A DNA stretch of 64,000 bases from an uncultured Pelagibacteraceae bacterium (GCA_902522115.1 CABYUV010000005.1:1-64000), one strand, 5' to 3'. Positions 33,951-44,309 are shown, counted from the first letter of the stretch. The notes: a model not told the origin generated them from the letters alone. Translations and numbers: made by a program.

Positions 33951-34844
33951 ATGGATTTCATGGTTTTCCAATATCCGATGATAACGGTCCAAGCTTGCTT
34001 GGATGGAATCCTACTTGGAATTTTATTCGCATTGATTGCGTACGGAATGGCTCTTCAATGGGGAGTGATGAACATAATTAATATTGCACAAGGAGATCTT
34101 GTTATTCTGGGAGGGTATATTGCTTACTTTATGTATCTCTACGGTATTCATCCAGCATGGGGTGTAATTGTAGCACCAGTAATAATGTATTTTCTAGGTG
34201 TACTAATTTACAAACTGGTTATTAACAAAGTAGTGGATAGAGACTTATTTATCTCCATATTAGCAACTTTTGGAATAAGTATTCTGTTCATGCAATTAAT
34301 GAATTTTGCATTTGGTGCTGACGTTGTACTTGCAAACTCAGATTATGGAACAACTATGTTATTTAATAATAATGTTGTGTTGCCAAACTCAAAACTTTTT
34401 TCAGCTTTTATAAGTATTTTATTCGCAATATGTCTAGTAATTTACATGAAAAAATCTAAGCTTGGTAGAGCTATTAGAGCTACTGCACAAAATGCTAGAG
34501 CTGCTAAAATTTTAGGTGTCGATACAGAAAAGGTTTATGCGGCAACTTTTGGTATAAATGCTGCTCTTTGTGGTGTTGCTGGAGCTTTAATTTCAATAAC
34601 ATTTACAATTCACCCTTATATGGGATTACCATATACAATTCGATCATTTATGATCGTTATTGTTGCGGGCCTTGGAAATTTACCAGGAGTTGCAATGTCT
34701 GGCATGGGCCTAGGTGTATTTGAGGAATTTGCTGACTATATTCTAGGAACAGAGTTTAGAATTGGATCTGTATTTTTATTATTAGTGTTAATTTTGGTTT
34801 ACAGAAGGTTTAAACTTTCAAGAAAAAGAGAGTACCTAAAATGA
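33951..34844 (+). CDS. Liv-type ABC permease, LivH-like (system 1)
   Basis: Multi-TM; GMALQWGVMNIINIAQGDLVILGGYIAY. Confidence 0.9.
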   Translation: MDFMVFQYPMITVQACLDGILLGILFALIAYGMALQWGVMNIINIAQGDLVILGGYIAYFMYLYGIHPAWGVIVAPVIMYFLGVLIYKLVINKVVDRDLFISILATFGISILFMQLMNFAFGADVVLANSDYGTTMLFNNNVVLPNSKLFSAFISILFAICLVIYMKKSKLGRAIRATAQNARAAKILGVDTEKVYAATFGINAALCGVAGALISITFTIHPYMGLPYTIRSFMIVIVAGLGNLPGVAMSGMGLGVFEEFADYILGTEFRIGSVFLLLVLILVYRRFKLSRKREYLK

Positions 34845-35023
34845 AAAAAGTCGAAATTACAGATGATACTGGAAACATAATTAAAGTTGATATCGAAAAA
34901 TTTAAAAAACATCTAGATGAGTATCATTTAAAGGGATCAAGCGTACATGAAGAAAATGGACATTACTTTACAGTTGACCAAAAATTTAGAGATAAAATAA
35001 ACAGCTTATATGAACAAGAATAA
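34841..35023 (+). CDS. 60 aa hypothetical protein between LivH and LivM genes
   Basis: Overlaps both neighbours; charged soluble sequence MKKVEITDDTGNIIKVDIEKFKKHLDEYHLKGSSVHEENGHYFTVDQKFRDKINSLYEQE. Confidence 0.72.
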   Translation: MKKVEITDDTGNIIKVDIEKFKKHLDEYHLKGSSVHEENGHYFTVDQKFRDKINSLYEQE

Positions 35024-36062
35024 TTTAATTTTATACTCTGGTATTTTGATTTTTGGTTTAATAGCCCCATTCTTGTTTCCAGCTTTTAAAGTTCAATTAT
35101 CAATACTTTGTGTATTGATAGTTCTTGCGACTACTTGGAACATTCAAGGTGGAGAAATGGGATATAATTCATTTGGAAATATTTTGTTTTATGGTCTTGG
35201 GATGTACCTTTGTGCATCTGTTCAGGTTGGAATGTTCTTTCCGTTAGCAGAATGGACTGAAAGTGGAGGTGAAAAAACATTTGTTCATACTCCTACCCAG
35301 TTTTTTCAAGGAATGGCTGTTGGGCTGGTTGTTGCAGCTATAGTTCCAACTATTATTGCTGGTTTAATTGGATACTCAATTTTAGGTCTAAGAGGGCATT
35401 ATTTTGCGATCTGTACTTTAGGCTTAGGTGTGGCTGCAGGTGAAATTTCTGGAGGTATAGAAATCATTGGAGCAGGTCAAGGATTTACTACACCACCATT
35501 TCCAGATGTTGGTAGTTTAGAAGCTAGAGGAGAATTTTTTTATTTCTTAAGTTTCTTTACTTTAATTTTGACATTTATTGCAGTGCGTTCAATTTATTCT
35601 ACGCGATTTAAATTAATACTTAATGCTATCAGAGACAATGAAGATAAAGCCGAAGCAATGGGCATTGAAACAATGAAATATAAAATTATCGGCTGGATGA
35701 TCTCAGCTTTCTTTTGTGGATTAGCTGGTGGAATAATGGGCGGATTAGTTGGCTACATAGACTCTACAGACGTTGCTTTTGATGGAAGAGAGATGGGTGT
35801 ATTCATGGTATTGATGGCAATACTTGGAGGAAAGGGAACACTTTGGGGTCCGATTATAGGTGCAACTATATTCCATATATTTAAAGAAGGTTTTTGGACA
35901 TTCTTTTTAGGTTGGCAGTATGTTGCTCTTGGAGTTTTGATTGTAGTAATTGTAATTTATTTCCCAGAAGGAATTATGGGATGGTTAAGAGAAAAATATC
36001 CAGAACGTTTCGGTGAAGTAGTTGATGAAAAAGATCGTAAAGCACAGGTAGAACTTAAATGA
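35010..36062 (+). CDS. Liv-type ABC permease, LivM-like (system 1)
   Basis: Multi-TM; AIRDNEDKAEAMGIETMKYK. Confidence 0.9.
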   Translation: MNKNNLILYSGILIFGLIAPFLFPAFKVQLSILCVLIVLATTWNIQGGEMGYNSFGNILFYGLGMYLCASVQVGMFFPLAEWTESGGEKTFVHTPTQFFQGMAVGLVVAAIVPTIIAGLIGYSILGLRGHYFAICTLGLGVAAGEISGGIEIIGAGQGFTTPPFPDVGSLEARGEFFYFLSFFTLILTFIAVRSIYSTRFKLILNAIRDNEDKAEAMGIETMKYKIIGWMISAFFCGLAGGIMGGLVGYIDSTDVAFDGREMGVFMVLMAILGGKGTLWGPIIGATIFHIFKEGFWTFFLGWQYVALGVLIVVIVIYFPEGIMGWLREKYPERFGEVVDEKDRKAQVELK

Positions 36063-36799
36063 GTATTTTAGAAGTAAGCAACGTAAGTAAATCATTTGGT
36101 GGTGTTAAAGCTAATGTAGACATCTCAATGAATGTTGAAAAAGGTAAGATAGTTGGATTAATTGGGCCAAATGGTTCAGGCAAAACTACATTGTTTAATT
36201 CAATTGTAGGGACTTACCCAATAGATAATGGATCTATTAAATTTAATGGTAAAGAAGTTTCTGAGTTACCAGTTCCAGTTATTGCTAAGTTAGGACTGCT
36301 AAGAACTTTTCAACAAACTAGAATTTATGGAAAACTTAATTGCATAGAAAATATGCTCATTAGTCACAAAGGTAGTGACGCAAATTTAATGAAAATATTT
36401 TCTAAAATTCCAAAAGAATTAACTGAAAAGGCTGAAAATCTATTAAATTTTGTAGGATTATATCAAAAAAGAAAGCTAAGAGCAGGAGATCTATCTTTTG
36501 GCCAGCAAAAATTATTAGAATTGGCGATGGCATTAATGAATGAGCCAGAGATGTTACTTCTAGATGAGCCTACAGCTGGAATTAATCCAACTCTAATAAA
36601 TGGTATTATCGATAGATTAATTAAAGTAAATCAAGATTTTGGAATAACACTTTTAGTGATTGAGCATAACATGAGAGTAATTATGCAATTAGCAGAAAAT
36701 ATTTTTTGTTTAGCTCATGGTAAAATGTTGGCTAATGGATCACCAGATGAAATTAAAAATGATAAACGTGTCATTGATGCGTATTTAGGAGCACAATAA
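36059..36799 (+). CDS. Liv-type ABC ATPase, LivG-like (system 1)
   Basis: GPNGSGKTT; SFGQQKLLELAMALMNEPEMLLLDEPTAGINP. Confidence 0.93.
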   Translation: MSILEVSNVSKSFGGVKANVDISMNVEKGKIVGLIGPNGSGKTTLFNSIVGTYPIDNGSIKFNGKEVSELPVPVIAKLGLLRTFQQTRIYGKLNCIENMLISHKGSDANLMKIFSKIPKELTEKAENLLNFVGLYQKRKLRAGDLSFGQQKLLELAMALMNEPEMLLLDEPTAGINPTLINGIIDRLIKVNQDFGITLLVIEHNMRVIMQLAENIFCLAHGKMLANGSPDEIKNDKRVIDAYLGAQ

Positions 36800-37584
36800 T
36801 GGCTAACCAATATGAAGTATTAGGAAAAGCTCCAACACCAGATGATTTAAAAAAATTATCTCCAAACGAAGTTCATTTAACTATTAAAAATTTAAACGCT
36901 GGTTATGGAAAAATGGAAATTTTACATAACTTTGATTTATTCGTAAACAAAGCTCAGTCATTATGTTTAATTGGTCCTAATGGTGCTGGCAAATCTACAA
37001 TTCTTCATTCAATATATGGTTTTACAAATATTTTTTCTGGCCAAATTGAACTTGAAGGAAAAGAAATTACAAATCTTACCCCAGCAGAAAAGTTAAAGTC
37101 AGTTGGTATAGCTTATATATTACAGGATAACTCCGTATTTCCAGATATGACAGTAGAAGAAAACTTATTAATGGGAGGATACATAAAAGAAAAAACAGAT
37201 GAATCATTTGAAGAGGCTGAAAGAATTTTTGAAAAGTATGAAAGGTTAAGAAATAGAAGAAACCAACCCGCAAAAGTTTTATCTGGAGGTGAGAGAAGAT
37301 TGCTAGAAATATCTAGAGCGTTAGTTATGAAACCTTCAGTACTTTTAGTTGACGAACCTTCAATTGGACTTGAACCTAGATATATTGAGATGGTTTTTGA
37401 AATATTAAGAGATCTTCAGCAAAATGAAAAAAAAACAATCATTCTAGTTGAGCAAAATGCCAAAAAAGGATTGGAGTTTGCAGATATAGGATACGTTTTA
37501 GTATCTGGGCAAACTGCTATTGCAGGTAAAGGAGATGACTTACTTCAAAATCCTGATGTTGGTAGATTGTTCCTAGGTGGATAA
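36799..37584 (+). CDS. Liv-type ABC ATPase, LivF-like (system 1)
   Basis: GPNGAGKST; LSGGERRLLEISRALVMKPSVLLVDEPSIGL. Confidence 0.93.
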   Translation: MANQYEVLGKAPTPDDLKKLSPNEVHLTIKNLNAGYGKMEILHNFDLFVNKAQSLCLIGPNGAGKSTILHSIYGFTNIFSGQIELEGKEITNLTPAEKLKSVGIAYILQDNSVFPDMTVEENLLMGGYIKEKTDESFEEAERIFEKYERLRNRRNQPAKVLSGGERRLLEISRALVMKPSVLLVDEPSIGLEPRYIEMVFEILRDLQQNEKKTIILVEQNAKKGLEFADIGYVLVSGQTAIAGKGDDLLQNPDVGRLFLGG

Positions 37585-38288
37585 TGATTAATAAAAATTT
37601 TTTCTTTAAAGGATATAGATCTACATTTACACATGATAGTCCAGCTATTGCTTTAACTTGTTGCTTTATAGCAATTGGAGCTCTATTTAAAAATTTAGGT
37701 TTTAATATTCAGGAAAGTATTTTTTCAACTGTTTTAACTTATGCTTTACCAGGCTCACTAGTAATGGCCGAGTCCATGTTAATAGGAGCATCTTTGTTAA
37801 ATATTTTTTTGGCGGTATGGATTGTGAATGCAAGACTTTACCCTATGGCTGTATCTTTATTTCCGTTAATGATGCATAGAAGTCAACCTAAGTGGAAGTA
37901 TTATTTTTCATGTCATTTCATTGCTATTTCCGCATGGTTAATCATGAAAAGCAATTATAAAAATATTCCAAAAAAACATAGAATTGATTATTGGATTGGT
38001 ATTGGAAGCGCAACAGTAAGTGTATCAGTAATTGGAACATTTTTAGGTTTCTCTTTTTCAGAACATTTAAATAAAGATATGATGTTGGGTTTAGCAATTC
38101 TTAATCCAGTTTATTTTCTATGTATGATGATTGGCGCATCTAAAACTATACCAGTAACTCTATCAGTTTTATTTGGAACTATATTAGGACCAATTATTTA
38201 TTTATTCTCACCAGAGTGGTCAATTTTGATAGCAGGTATAATTGGTGGAACCTTAGCTTATCTAGTAGGAGAGCACAGTGTCAGCTAA
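37584..38288 (+). CDS. azlC: AzlC-family transporter subunit
   Basis: AzlC-like multi-TM protein followed by AzlD-like gene. Confidence 0.82.
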   Translation: MINKNFFFKGYRSTFTHDSPAIALTCCFIAIGALFKNLGFNIQESIFSTVLTYALPGSLVMAESMLIGASLLNIFLAVWIVNARLYPMAVSLFPLMMHRSQPKWKYYFSCHFIAISAWLIMKSNYKNIPKKHRIDYWIGIGSATVSVSVIGTFLGFSFSEHLNKDMMLGLAILNPVYFLCMMIGASKTIPVTLSVLFGTILGPIIYLFSPEWSILIAGIIGGTLAYLVGEHSVS

Positions 38289-38601
38289 TATTGTTTACGC
38301 AATCCTTGTTACGTCTTTAGCAACATTTTTGTCTAGATTTTTGGGCGCTCTAACATCTGAGGGAATAAAAGAAACTTCCAAGCTTTTTAAGTGGTTTAAT
38401 TGTTTAGCCTATGCAACCTTGGCAGCATTAATAGCTAGAACTATAATTTTTCCTGCTGGTGTTTTGGTAGATGCTAGTTATTACAGTAGATCAATTGTTG
38501 TGTTTTTGTCCTTGTTTGTTTTTTTTATTTCTAAGAAAAACTTTGTTTATCCAACAATATTCTCAGCTATTTGTATGGCAATAATAAACAATTATATCTG
38601 A
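38278..38601 (+). CDS. azlD: AzlD-family transporter subunit
   Basis: Small 4-TM protein overlapping azlC. Confidence 0.8.
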   Translation: MSANIVYAILVTSLATFLSRFLGALTSEGIKETSKLFKWFNCLAYATLAALIARTIIFPAGVLVDASYYSRSIVVFLSLFVFFISKKNFVYPTIFSAICMAIINNYI

Positions 38602-38640
38602 TTAAATTGATTTATAAAATAAGGTAAAATAAAATTTAGA

Positions 38641-39552
38641 ATGCAAAAAATTACAGGCATAGACATTCAAAAACATGATAAATCAAATAGGATTATAAAA
38701 ATTAGTTTAGAAAATGACATAATAGATAAATTAATTTTCCCTTTTAATAAATTTGATTTAACAGCATTAGAGCTAAAACCATTTACAAGATTTACTTTAG
38801 CTAAAAGTTTAGATGATTTAACAAATAATAAATTAAGCGAATTAATGAACTCAATTATTAGAGATAGATCTACAGGTTGCTTTATTATTGGACCAAAAAA
38901 TATAACCACAAAAATTAATGATACATTTTTAGTTAAGTTATCAACTGCAATAGCTCATCTAATTGGTGTACCTAATCATGATGCCATGGCAGGAAAATAT
39001 TATGCTCGTTTTCACGTTAAACATGAAGATACTAGCGACTCTTACCTAAGAAAGGCTTATAGGAATATGGATCTTCACACAGATGGGACGTATGTGAAAG
39101 ATGTAACCGATTGGTTAATTATGACAAAAATTGATGAGCAAAATGTTGAAGGTGGTGAAACAGCCATGTTACACCTTGATGACTGGGAGCATTGTGATGA
39201 TTTATACAATGATCCAATTGGGAGACAAAATTTTGTTTGGGGGTCACCAAAAAGTAAAAATATTGATTACAAGGTAGAGCATCCAGTCTTTTCGACTGAT
39301 AAAGAGGGAAGACCAACGATATCTTATATAGATCAATTTCCAGAACCTAAAAATATGGATCAAGGAAATTTTTTACAGAGATTGTCTGATGGATTAGAGG
39401 AAAGTAAAAATAAAATAATTACAAAATTACCTGTTGGATTCTCTGTGATTGCAAATAATTATTTCTGGCTTCATGGAAGAAAACCTTTTAAAAAAAATAA
39501 GGAATTAAGTAGGGAATTACTAAGAATTAGAGGTTCTTTTTTTGTTAATTAA
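38641..39552 (+). CDS. csiD: CsiD/GlaH-family 2-oxoglutarate-dependent glutarate hydroxylase
   Basis: TAIAHLIGVPNHDAMAGKYYARFHVKHEDTSDSYLRKAYRNMDLHTDGTYVKDVTDWLIMTKIDEQNVEGGETAMLHLDDWEHCD closely resembles recalled E. coli CsiD. Confidence 0.87.
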   Translation: MQKITGIDIQKHDKSNRIIKISLENDIIDKLIFPFNKFDLTALELKPFTRFTLAKSLDDLTNNKLSELMNSIIRDRSTGCFIIGPKNITTKINDTFLVKLSTAIAHLIGVPNHDAMAGKYYARFHVKHEDTSDSYLRKAYRNMDLHTDGTYVKDVTDWLIMTKIDEQNVEGGETAMLHLDDWEHCDDLYNDPIGRQNFVWGSPKSKNIDYKVEHPVFSTDKEGRPTISYIDQFPEPKNMDQGNFLQRLSDGLEESKNKIITKLPVGFSVIANNYFWLHGRKPFKKNKELSRELLRIRGSFFVN

Positions 39553-39584
39553 TTCAATATAATCAATATAAAGTATGCAAAATT

Positions 39585-40352
39585 ATGAATTTAGGTTTTA
39601 TTGGTACTGGAAAAATTGCAGCTTCAGTGATTACTGGAATATGTAAATCAAAAATTTCCTATAAGAAAATTATTATTTCTCCAAGAAATAAAAAAATAGC
39701 TCTTAAGTTAAAAAGAAAGTTTAAAAAAATAATTATTGCCAAGGATAATCAACAAATTTTAGATCAATCTAATTGGGTATTTTTATCTGTTACACCTACT
39801 GTTGGTGAAAAAATTATTAAAGATTTAAAATTTAAATCAACCCAAACAGTCGTTAGTTTTATTTCAACAATTACTTTATCTCAATTAAAGAAAGCAATTA
39901 AAGTAAAAGCAAAAATTGTAAGAGCAATACCTCTACCTCCAATTTCATTAAAGAAGGGTCCAGTGCCTATTTGTCCTCCTAATTCAAAAGTAAAAGCATT
40001 TTTTAATAATTTGGGCACAACTGTAGAAATTAAAAATGAAAAATCATCCATAAATTTTTGGTCAACCTCTGGCATGATGGCACCTTTTTATGAGATGTTG
40101 AGAGTAATGACTGATTGGTTGGTAAAAAGAGGGGTAAAAAGAAATAATGCTCAAAAATATATTACTTCTTTATTTCTAGCTTTATCTGAAGATGCTGTAG
40201 TAAATTCAAAAGAAAATTTAAAGAATTTAGTAAAAGAGTCTCAAACGCCAAAAGGTTTAAATGAACAAGGTGTGAAAGAATTAACTAAAGATGGATTTTA
40301 TAGATCTCTAGAAAGAGCATTAAATAGTATTCACAGAAGACTTAACAAATAA
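39585..40352 (+). CDS. Pyrroline-5-carboxylate reductase family (ProC-like)
   Basis: LGFIGTGKIAASVITGI; NFWSTSGMMAPFYEML. Confidence 0.8.
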   Translation: MNLGFIGTGKIAASVITGICKSKISYKKIIISPRNKKIALKLKRKFKKIIIAKDNQQILDQSNWVFLSVTPTVGEKIIKDLKFKSTQTVVSFISTITLSQLKKAIKVKAKIVRAIPLPPISLKKGPVPICPPNSKVKAFFNNLGTTVEIKNEKSSINFWSTSGMMAPFYEMLRVMTDWLVKRGVKRNNAQKYITSLFLALSEDAVVNSKENLKNLVKESQTPKGLNEQGVKELTKDGFYRSLERALNSIHRRLNK

Positions 40353-40357
40353 ATCAA

Positions 40358-41146
40358 ATGTCTGAAAATATTTTAGAGATTAATAATTTAAGTAAATATT
40401 TTGGTGGATTAGCTGCAGTTTCAGGTTGTTCAATAAAAGTTAAAAGAGGAACTATCACTGGTATCATTGGGCCAAATGGATCTGGTAAAACAACTTTATT
40501 TAATTTAATTGCTGGAAACTTAAAATCCTCTGGTGGAAATGTTGTTTTTGATGATGAAAATATTACTGATGTTCCATCTTATGAATTGTTTTCTAAAGGG
40601 TTGTTAAGAACATTTCAAATTGCACATGAGTTTTCAAATTTATCTGTTTTAGAAAATTTAATGATGGTTCCAGGAAATCAATCTGGAGAAAAAATAATGA
40701 CAGCATTATTTAAACCAGGTTTAGTTGCACAAGAAGAGGCTGTGGTTAAAGAGAAAGCGAAAGAAGTTGTTGAATTTTTAAATTTAGGACATTTATCAAA
40801 TGAGCTCGCTGGAAATCTTTCAGGTGGACAAAAGAAATTATTAGAACTTGGAAGAACCATGATGGTTGATGCAAAATTAGTATTATTAGATGAAGTAGGG
40901 GCTGGAGTTAACAGAACTTTGTTAAAAGATCTTGGAACTGCAATAGAAAAGTTAAATAAAGAAAAAGGTTATACTTTTTGTATGATTGAACACGATATGG
41001 ATTTTATTGGAAGATTGTGTGATCCAGTGATTGTAATGGCTGAGGGTTCAGTATTATTTGAAGGAAGTGTTGATGAAGCAAAAAAAGATGAGAAAGTTAT
41101 CGAAAGCTATCTTGGAAGAGGATCAAAATTAAAGGATACAAACTAA
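40358..41146 (+). CDS. Liv-type ABC ATPase, LivG-like (system 2)
   Basis: GPNGSGKTT; LSGGQKKLLELGR. Confidence 0.93.
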   Translation: MSENILEINNLSKYFGGLAAVSGCSIKVKRGTITGIIGPNGSGKTTLFNLIAGNLKSSGGNVVFDDENITDVPSYELFSKGLLRTFQIAHEFSNLSVLENLMMVPGNQSGEKIMTALFKPGLVAQEEAVVKEKAKEVVEFLNLGHLSNELAGNLSGGQKKLLELGRTMMVDAKLVLLDEVGAGVNRTLLKDLGTAIEKLNKEKGYTFCMIEHDMDFIGRLCDPVIVMAEGSVLFEGSVDEAKKDEKVIESYLGRGSKLKDTN

Positions 41147-41853
41147 TGGCATATTTTGAAGGAATAGAAATGACAGGTGGTTATGGTAATGGTCCTGACA
41201 TTATTAGTTCGTGTTCAGTAAATGTTAATAAAGGTGAAATAGTTTCTATTTTAGGTCCTAATGGAGCTGGTAAATCAACTGCCATGAAAGCGATGTTGGG
41301 CTTGTTGAATTTAAAGTCTGGATCAGTAAAGATTGATGGTAAGGATATTTCAAAATTATCTCCTCAAGATCGAGTTAAGCAAGGTATTTCTTTTGTGCCA
41401 CAGACTAAAAATGTTTTTGCAGGGATGACTGTTGAAGAAAATTTAGAAATGGGTGCATTTCTTGTTGAGGATGAAATCAAAAATATAATTGAGGAAATTT
41501 ATGAATTATTTCCAATTTTAAGAGAGAAAAGAAATCAGTTGGTTGGTGAACTCTCTGGAGGTCAAAGACAACAAGTAGCTCTAGGTCGAGCTTTAATGAT
41601 TAAACCCACTGTTTTAATGTTAGACGAGCCAACTGCCGGTGTATCGCCAATTGTGATGGACGAATTATTTGATCATATTGTAAAAGTAAAAAGAACAAAC
41701 GTTGCTATCTTAATGGTAGAACAAAATGCAAAACAAGCCTTAAGCATTTCAGATAGAGGCTACGTGCTAGTTACTGGAGAAAATCGTTATTCAGGAACTG
41801 GAAAGGAATTATTAGACGATCCAAGAGTAAGAAGCTCTTTTTTGGGAGGGTAA
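41146..41853 (+). CDS. Liv-type ABC ATPase, LivF-like (system 2)
   Basis: GPNGAGKST; LSGGQRQQVALGRALM. Confidence 0.93.
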   Translation: MAYFEGIEMTGGYGNGPDIISSCSVNVNKGEIVSILGPNGAGKSTAMKAMLGLLNLKSGSVKIDGKDISKLSPQDRVKQGISFVPQTKNVFAGMTVEENLEMGAFLVEDEIKNIIEEIYELFPILREKRNQLVGELSGGQRQQVALGRALMIKPTVLMLDEPTAGVSPIVMDELFDHIVKVKRTNVAILMVEQNAKQALSISDRGYVLVTGENRYSGTGKELLDDPRVRSSFLGG

Positions 41854-41854
41854 T

Positions 41855-42865
41855 ATGGATTTTGTAAATGCAATAATTCTTTTATTAAATTATATATTTA
41901 TTCCTGCATTAACTTATGGTTCTCAGTTAGCATTAGGTGCAATATTTGTAACATTAATCTATGGAATTTTAAGATTTGCAAACTTTGCGACTGGTGACAT
42001 GATGTCTTTTGGAACCATGATGACAATATTGTTTACATGGTATTTTCAATCTTTAGGTGTTTCTTTAGGTGTTTTACCTACTGCTTTATTGGCCATTCCA
42101 TTTGGAATAATTTTCATGATTTTTTACATGCTTATAATAGATAAGTTTGTCTTTAAGTATTATAGAAATCAAAAAAGTCCCCCAGTTCAATTTGCAATGG
42201 TGAGTATTGGAGTAATGTTTGTAACACAAGCAGTGGTAAGAATTATTATTGGACCTGGTGACAGAAGATTTTTTGATGGTGAAAAATTTATTATTAAAGC
42301 TCGTGAATTTAAGGAGATGACAGGTTTAAATGAAGGTCTTGCATTGAAATCAACTCAAGTGATAACCATTTTTGTAACAATAGTTTTAGTCTCTTTATTG
42401 TTTTGGTTTTTAAATAGAACAAAAACTGGAAAAAGTATGAAAGCTTATTCTGATAATGAAGATCTTGCTTTGTTGTCAGGTATTGATCCAAAAAAAATAG
42501 TTTTAGTTACTTGGGTTATTGCTGGAATTTTAGCTACAATAGGCGGTGCTTTGTATGGTTTGGATAAAAGTTTTAAACCGTTTACTTATTTTAATAATAT
42601 GCTTCCTATTTTTGCTGCTGCAATTGTTGGAGGAATTGGAAATCCATTTGGAGCTTTTTTAGGTGGATATGTAATTGCTTTTTCTGAAATATTGCTCACT
42701 TACGCATATAAAAAATTCTTTATTTATATTTTACCAGAAAGTATGGAGCCAAGTAGTTTGGTTCAGTTATTATCCACAGATTATAAGTTTGCAGTTTCGT
42801 TTTCTATTCTTGTAATTGTTTTAATTTATCGACCTTCGGGAATATTTAAGGGGAAAGTATTGTGA
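41855..42865 (+). CDS. Liv-type ABC permease, LivH-like (system 2)
   Basis: Multi-TM; LIYGILRFANFATGDMMSFGTM. Confidence 0.9.
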   Translation: MDFVNAIILLLNYIFIPALTYGSQLALGAIFVTLIYGILRFANFATGDMMSFGTMMTILFTWYFQSLGVSLGVLPTALLAIPFGIIFMIFYMLIIDKFVFKYYRNQKSPPVQFAMVSIGVMFVTQAVVRIIIGPGDRRFFDGEKFIIKAREFKEMTGLNEGLALKSTQVITIFVTIVLVSLLFWFLNRTKTGKSMKAYSDNEDLALLSGIDPKKIVLVTWVIAGILATIGGALYGLDKSFKPFTYFNNMLPIFAAAIVGGIGNPFGAFLGGYVIAFSEILLTYAYKKFFIYILPESMEPSSLVQLLSTDYKFAVSFSILVIVLIYRPSGIFKGKVL

Positions 42866-44232
42866 GAAAAAACCTAAATGTAATTGCAGCATACAGTATC
42901 ATGATGGTACTCATTCTGATGGTTGGTATATTTCAGTCTTGGAACATAGCGTTATCAATATTTAATCTTTGTTTAATTTCTGCAGTTATGACAATGGGTG
43001 CGAATATTCAATGGGGATATGCTGGTTTAATTAATTTTGGAATTATGGGCTATACAGCTTTAGGTGGTTTAGCTGCGGTATTAATATCTGTAGATCCTGT
43101 CCAAGAAGCTTGGAGGGCTGGAGGTTTCGACATTCTAATGTCGTTGTGGCTGATAGTAGTAATGGTATTAGTTATACGCTTTGTTTTAAAAAGATTTGAA
43201 AAATCAAAAATAAGAACGTACAGCATAGCTGCAATAATAATTTCAGGTATTTTACTTATCAGATTTTCTGCAGAGCCAGGCATAGAAGCAATTGAAGCAG
43301 TAGATCCAGCTAAAACTGGTTTCTTAGGAGGATTTGGATTACCAATTATATTTTCTTGGATAGTTGGAGCACTTTTTGCTGGTGGTTTAGCTTTTATAGT
43401 TGGAAAAGTTGCGCTTGGTCTTAGAGCAGATTATTTAGCTATCGCAACACTTCTTATTTCTGAAATTGTTATTGCAATTATTAAACATGAAGACTGGCTC
43501 ACAAGAGGAGTCAAAAATGTTATCGGCTTAAAAAGACCTGCACCTTATGAAGTAGATCTACAAACAACTGATTGGTTTATTAAATTAGTTGAAAAGTTTA
43601 ATTCAGGAAAATTAAGTGTAATTGAGAATTTAGCTGATAGACAAGCTGCTTTAAATCAACTTGTTATTGAAGGCTCTTCAGTATTTGTAAAACTGTGTTA
43701 TTCAGGATTATTTTTAGTAGTAGTAATCATTCTTTTAATTTTAACTCAAAAGGCTCTTTATTCTCCATGGGGAAGAATGATGAGGGCAATTAGAGACAAT
43801 GAGGAAGCTGCAAATGCAATGGGTAAAAATGTTGTTAAACAACATTTACTAATTTTTATTTTAGGCTCAGCAATTGTTGGAATTGCGGGTGCAATGCTTG
43901 TTACACAAGATGGTTTATTTACACCCGGAAGTTATAGACCTATGAGATATACTTTTTTGATTTGGGTGATGGTAATTGTTGGAGGAAGTGGAAATAATTT
44001 TGGAGCAATTTTAGGAGGATTTGTTGTTTGGTTTTTATGGATAGAAGCTGCACCAATATCATTATTCTTAATAAACTTTTTCACTGCGGGAATTCCTGAA
44101 ACAAATGCACTTAAAGCTCATTTAATTGAAAGCGTTCCTTATTTCAGATTTTTACTGATGGGATTAGGATTGTTGTTTATAATGAGGTATAGACCTAAAG
44201 GTATACTTCCTGAAAAAATAGAAATAAAGTAA
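42862..44232 (+). CDS. Liv-type ABC permease, LivM-like (system 2)
   Basis: Multi-TM; RAIRDNEEAANAMGKNVVKQHL; YRPKGILPE. Confidence 0.9.
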   Translation: MRKNLNVIAAYSIMMVLILMVGIFQSWNIALSIFNLCLISAVMTMGANIQWGYAGLINFGIMGYTALGGLAAVLISVDPVQEAWRAGGFDILMSLWLIVVMVLVIRFVLKRFEKSKIRTYSIAAIIISGILLIRFSAEPGIEAIEAVDPAKTGFLGGFGLPIIFSWIVGALFAGGLAFIVGKVALGLRADYLAIATLLISEIVIAIIKHEDWLTRGVKNVIGLKRPAPYEVDLQTTDWFIKLVEKFNSGKLSVIENLADRQAALNQLVIEGSSVFVKLCYSGLFLVVVIILLILTQKALYSPWGRMMRAIRDNEEAANAMGKNVVKQHLLIFILGSAIVGIAGAMLVTQDGLFTPGSYRPMRYTFLIWVMVIVGGSGNNFGAILGGFVVWFLWIEAAPISLFLINFFTAGIPETNALKAHLIESVPYFRFLLMGLGLLFIMRYRPKGILPEKIEIK

Positions 44233-44237
44233 ACGTA

Positions 44238-44309
44238 ATGAAATATATTATATTAGGTGCTGCCGCTGCTTGGGCTTTGTATATGGCTGATAAGTATTTA
44301 TTCTTTTAA
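44238..44309 (+). CDS. Candidate 23 aa single-TM microprotein
   Basis: ATG 44238: MKYIILGAAAAWALYMADKYLFF*, 5 nt after livM-like stop; stop overlaps next start (TAATG). Confidence 0.45.
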   Translation: MKYIILGAAAAWALYMADKYLFF

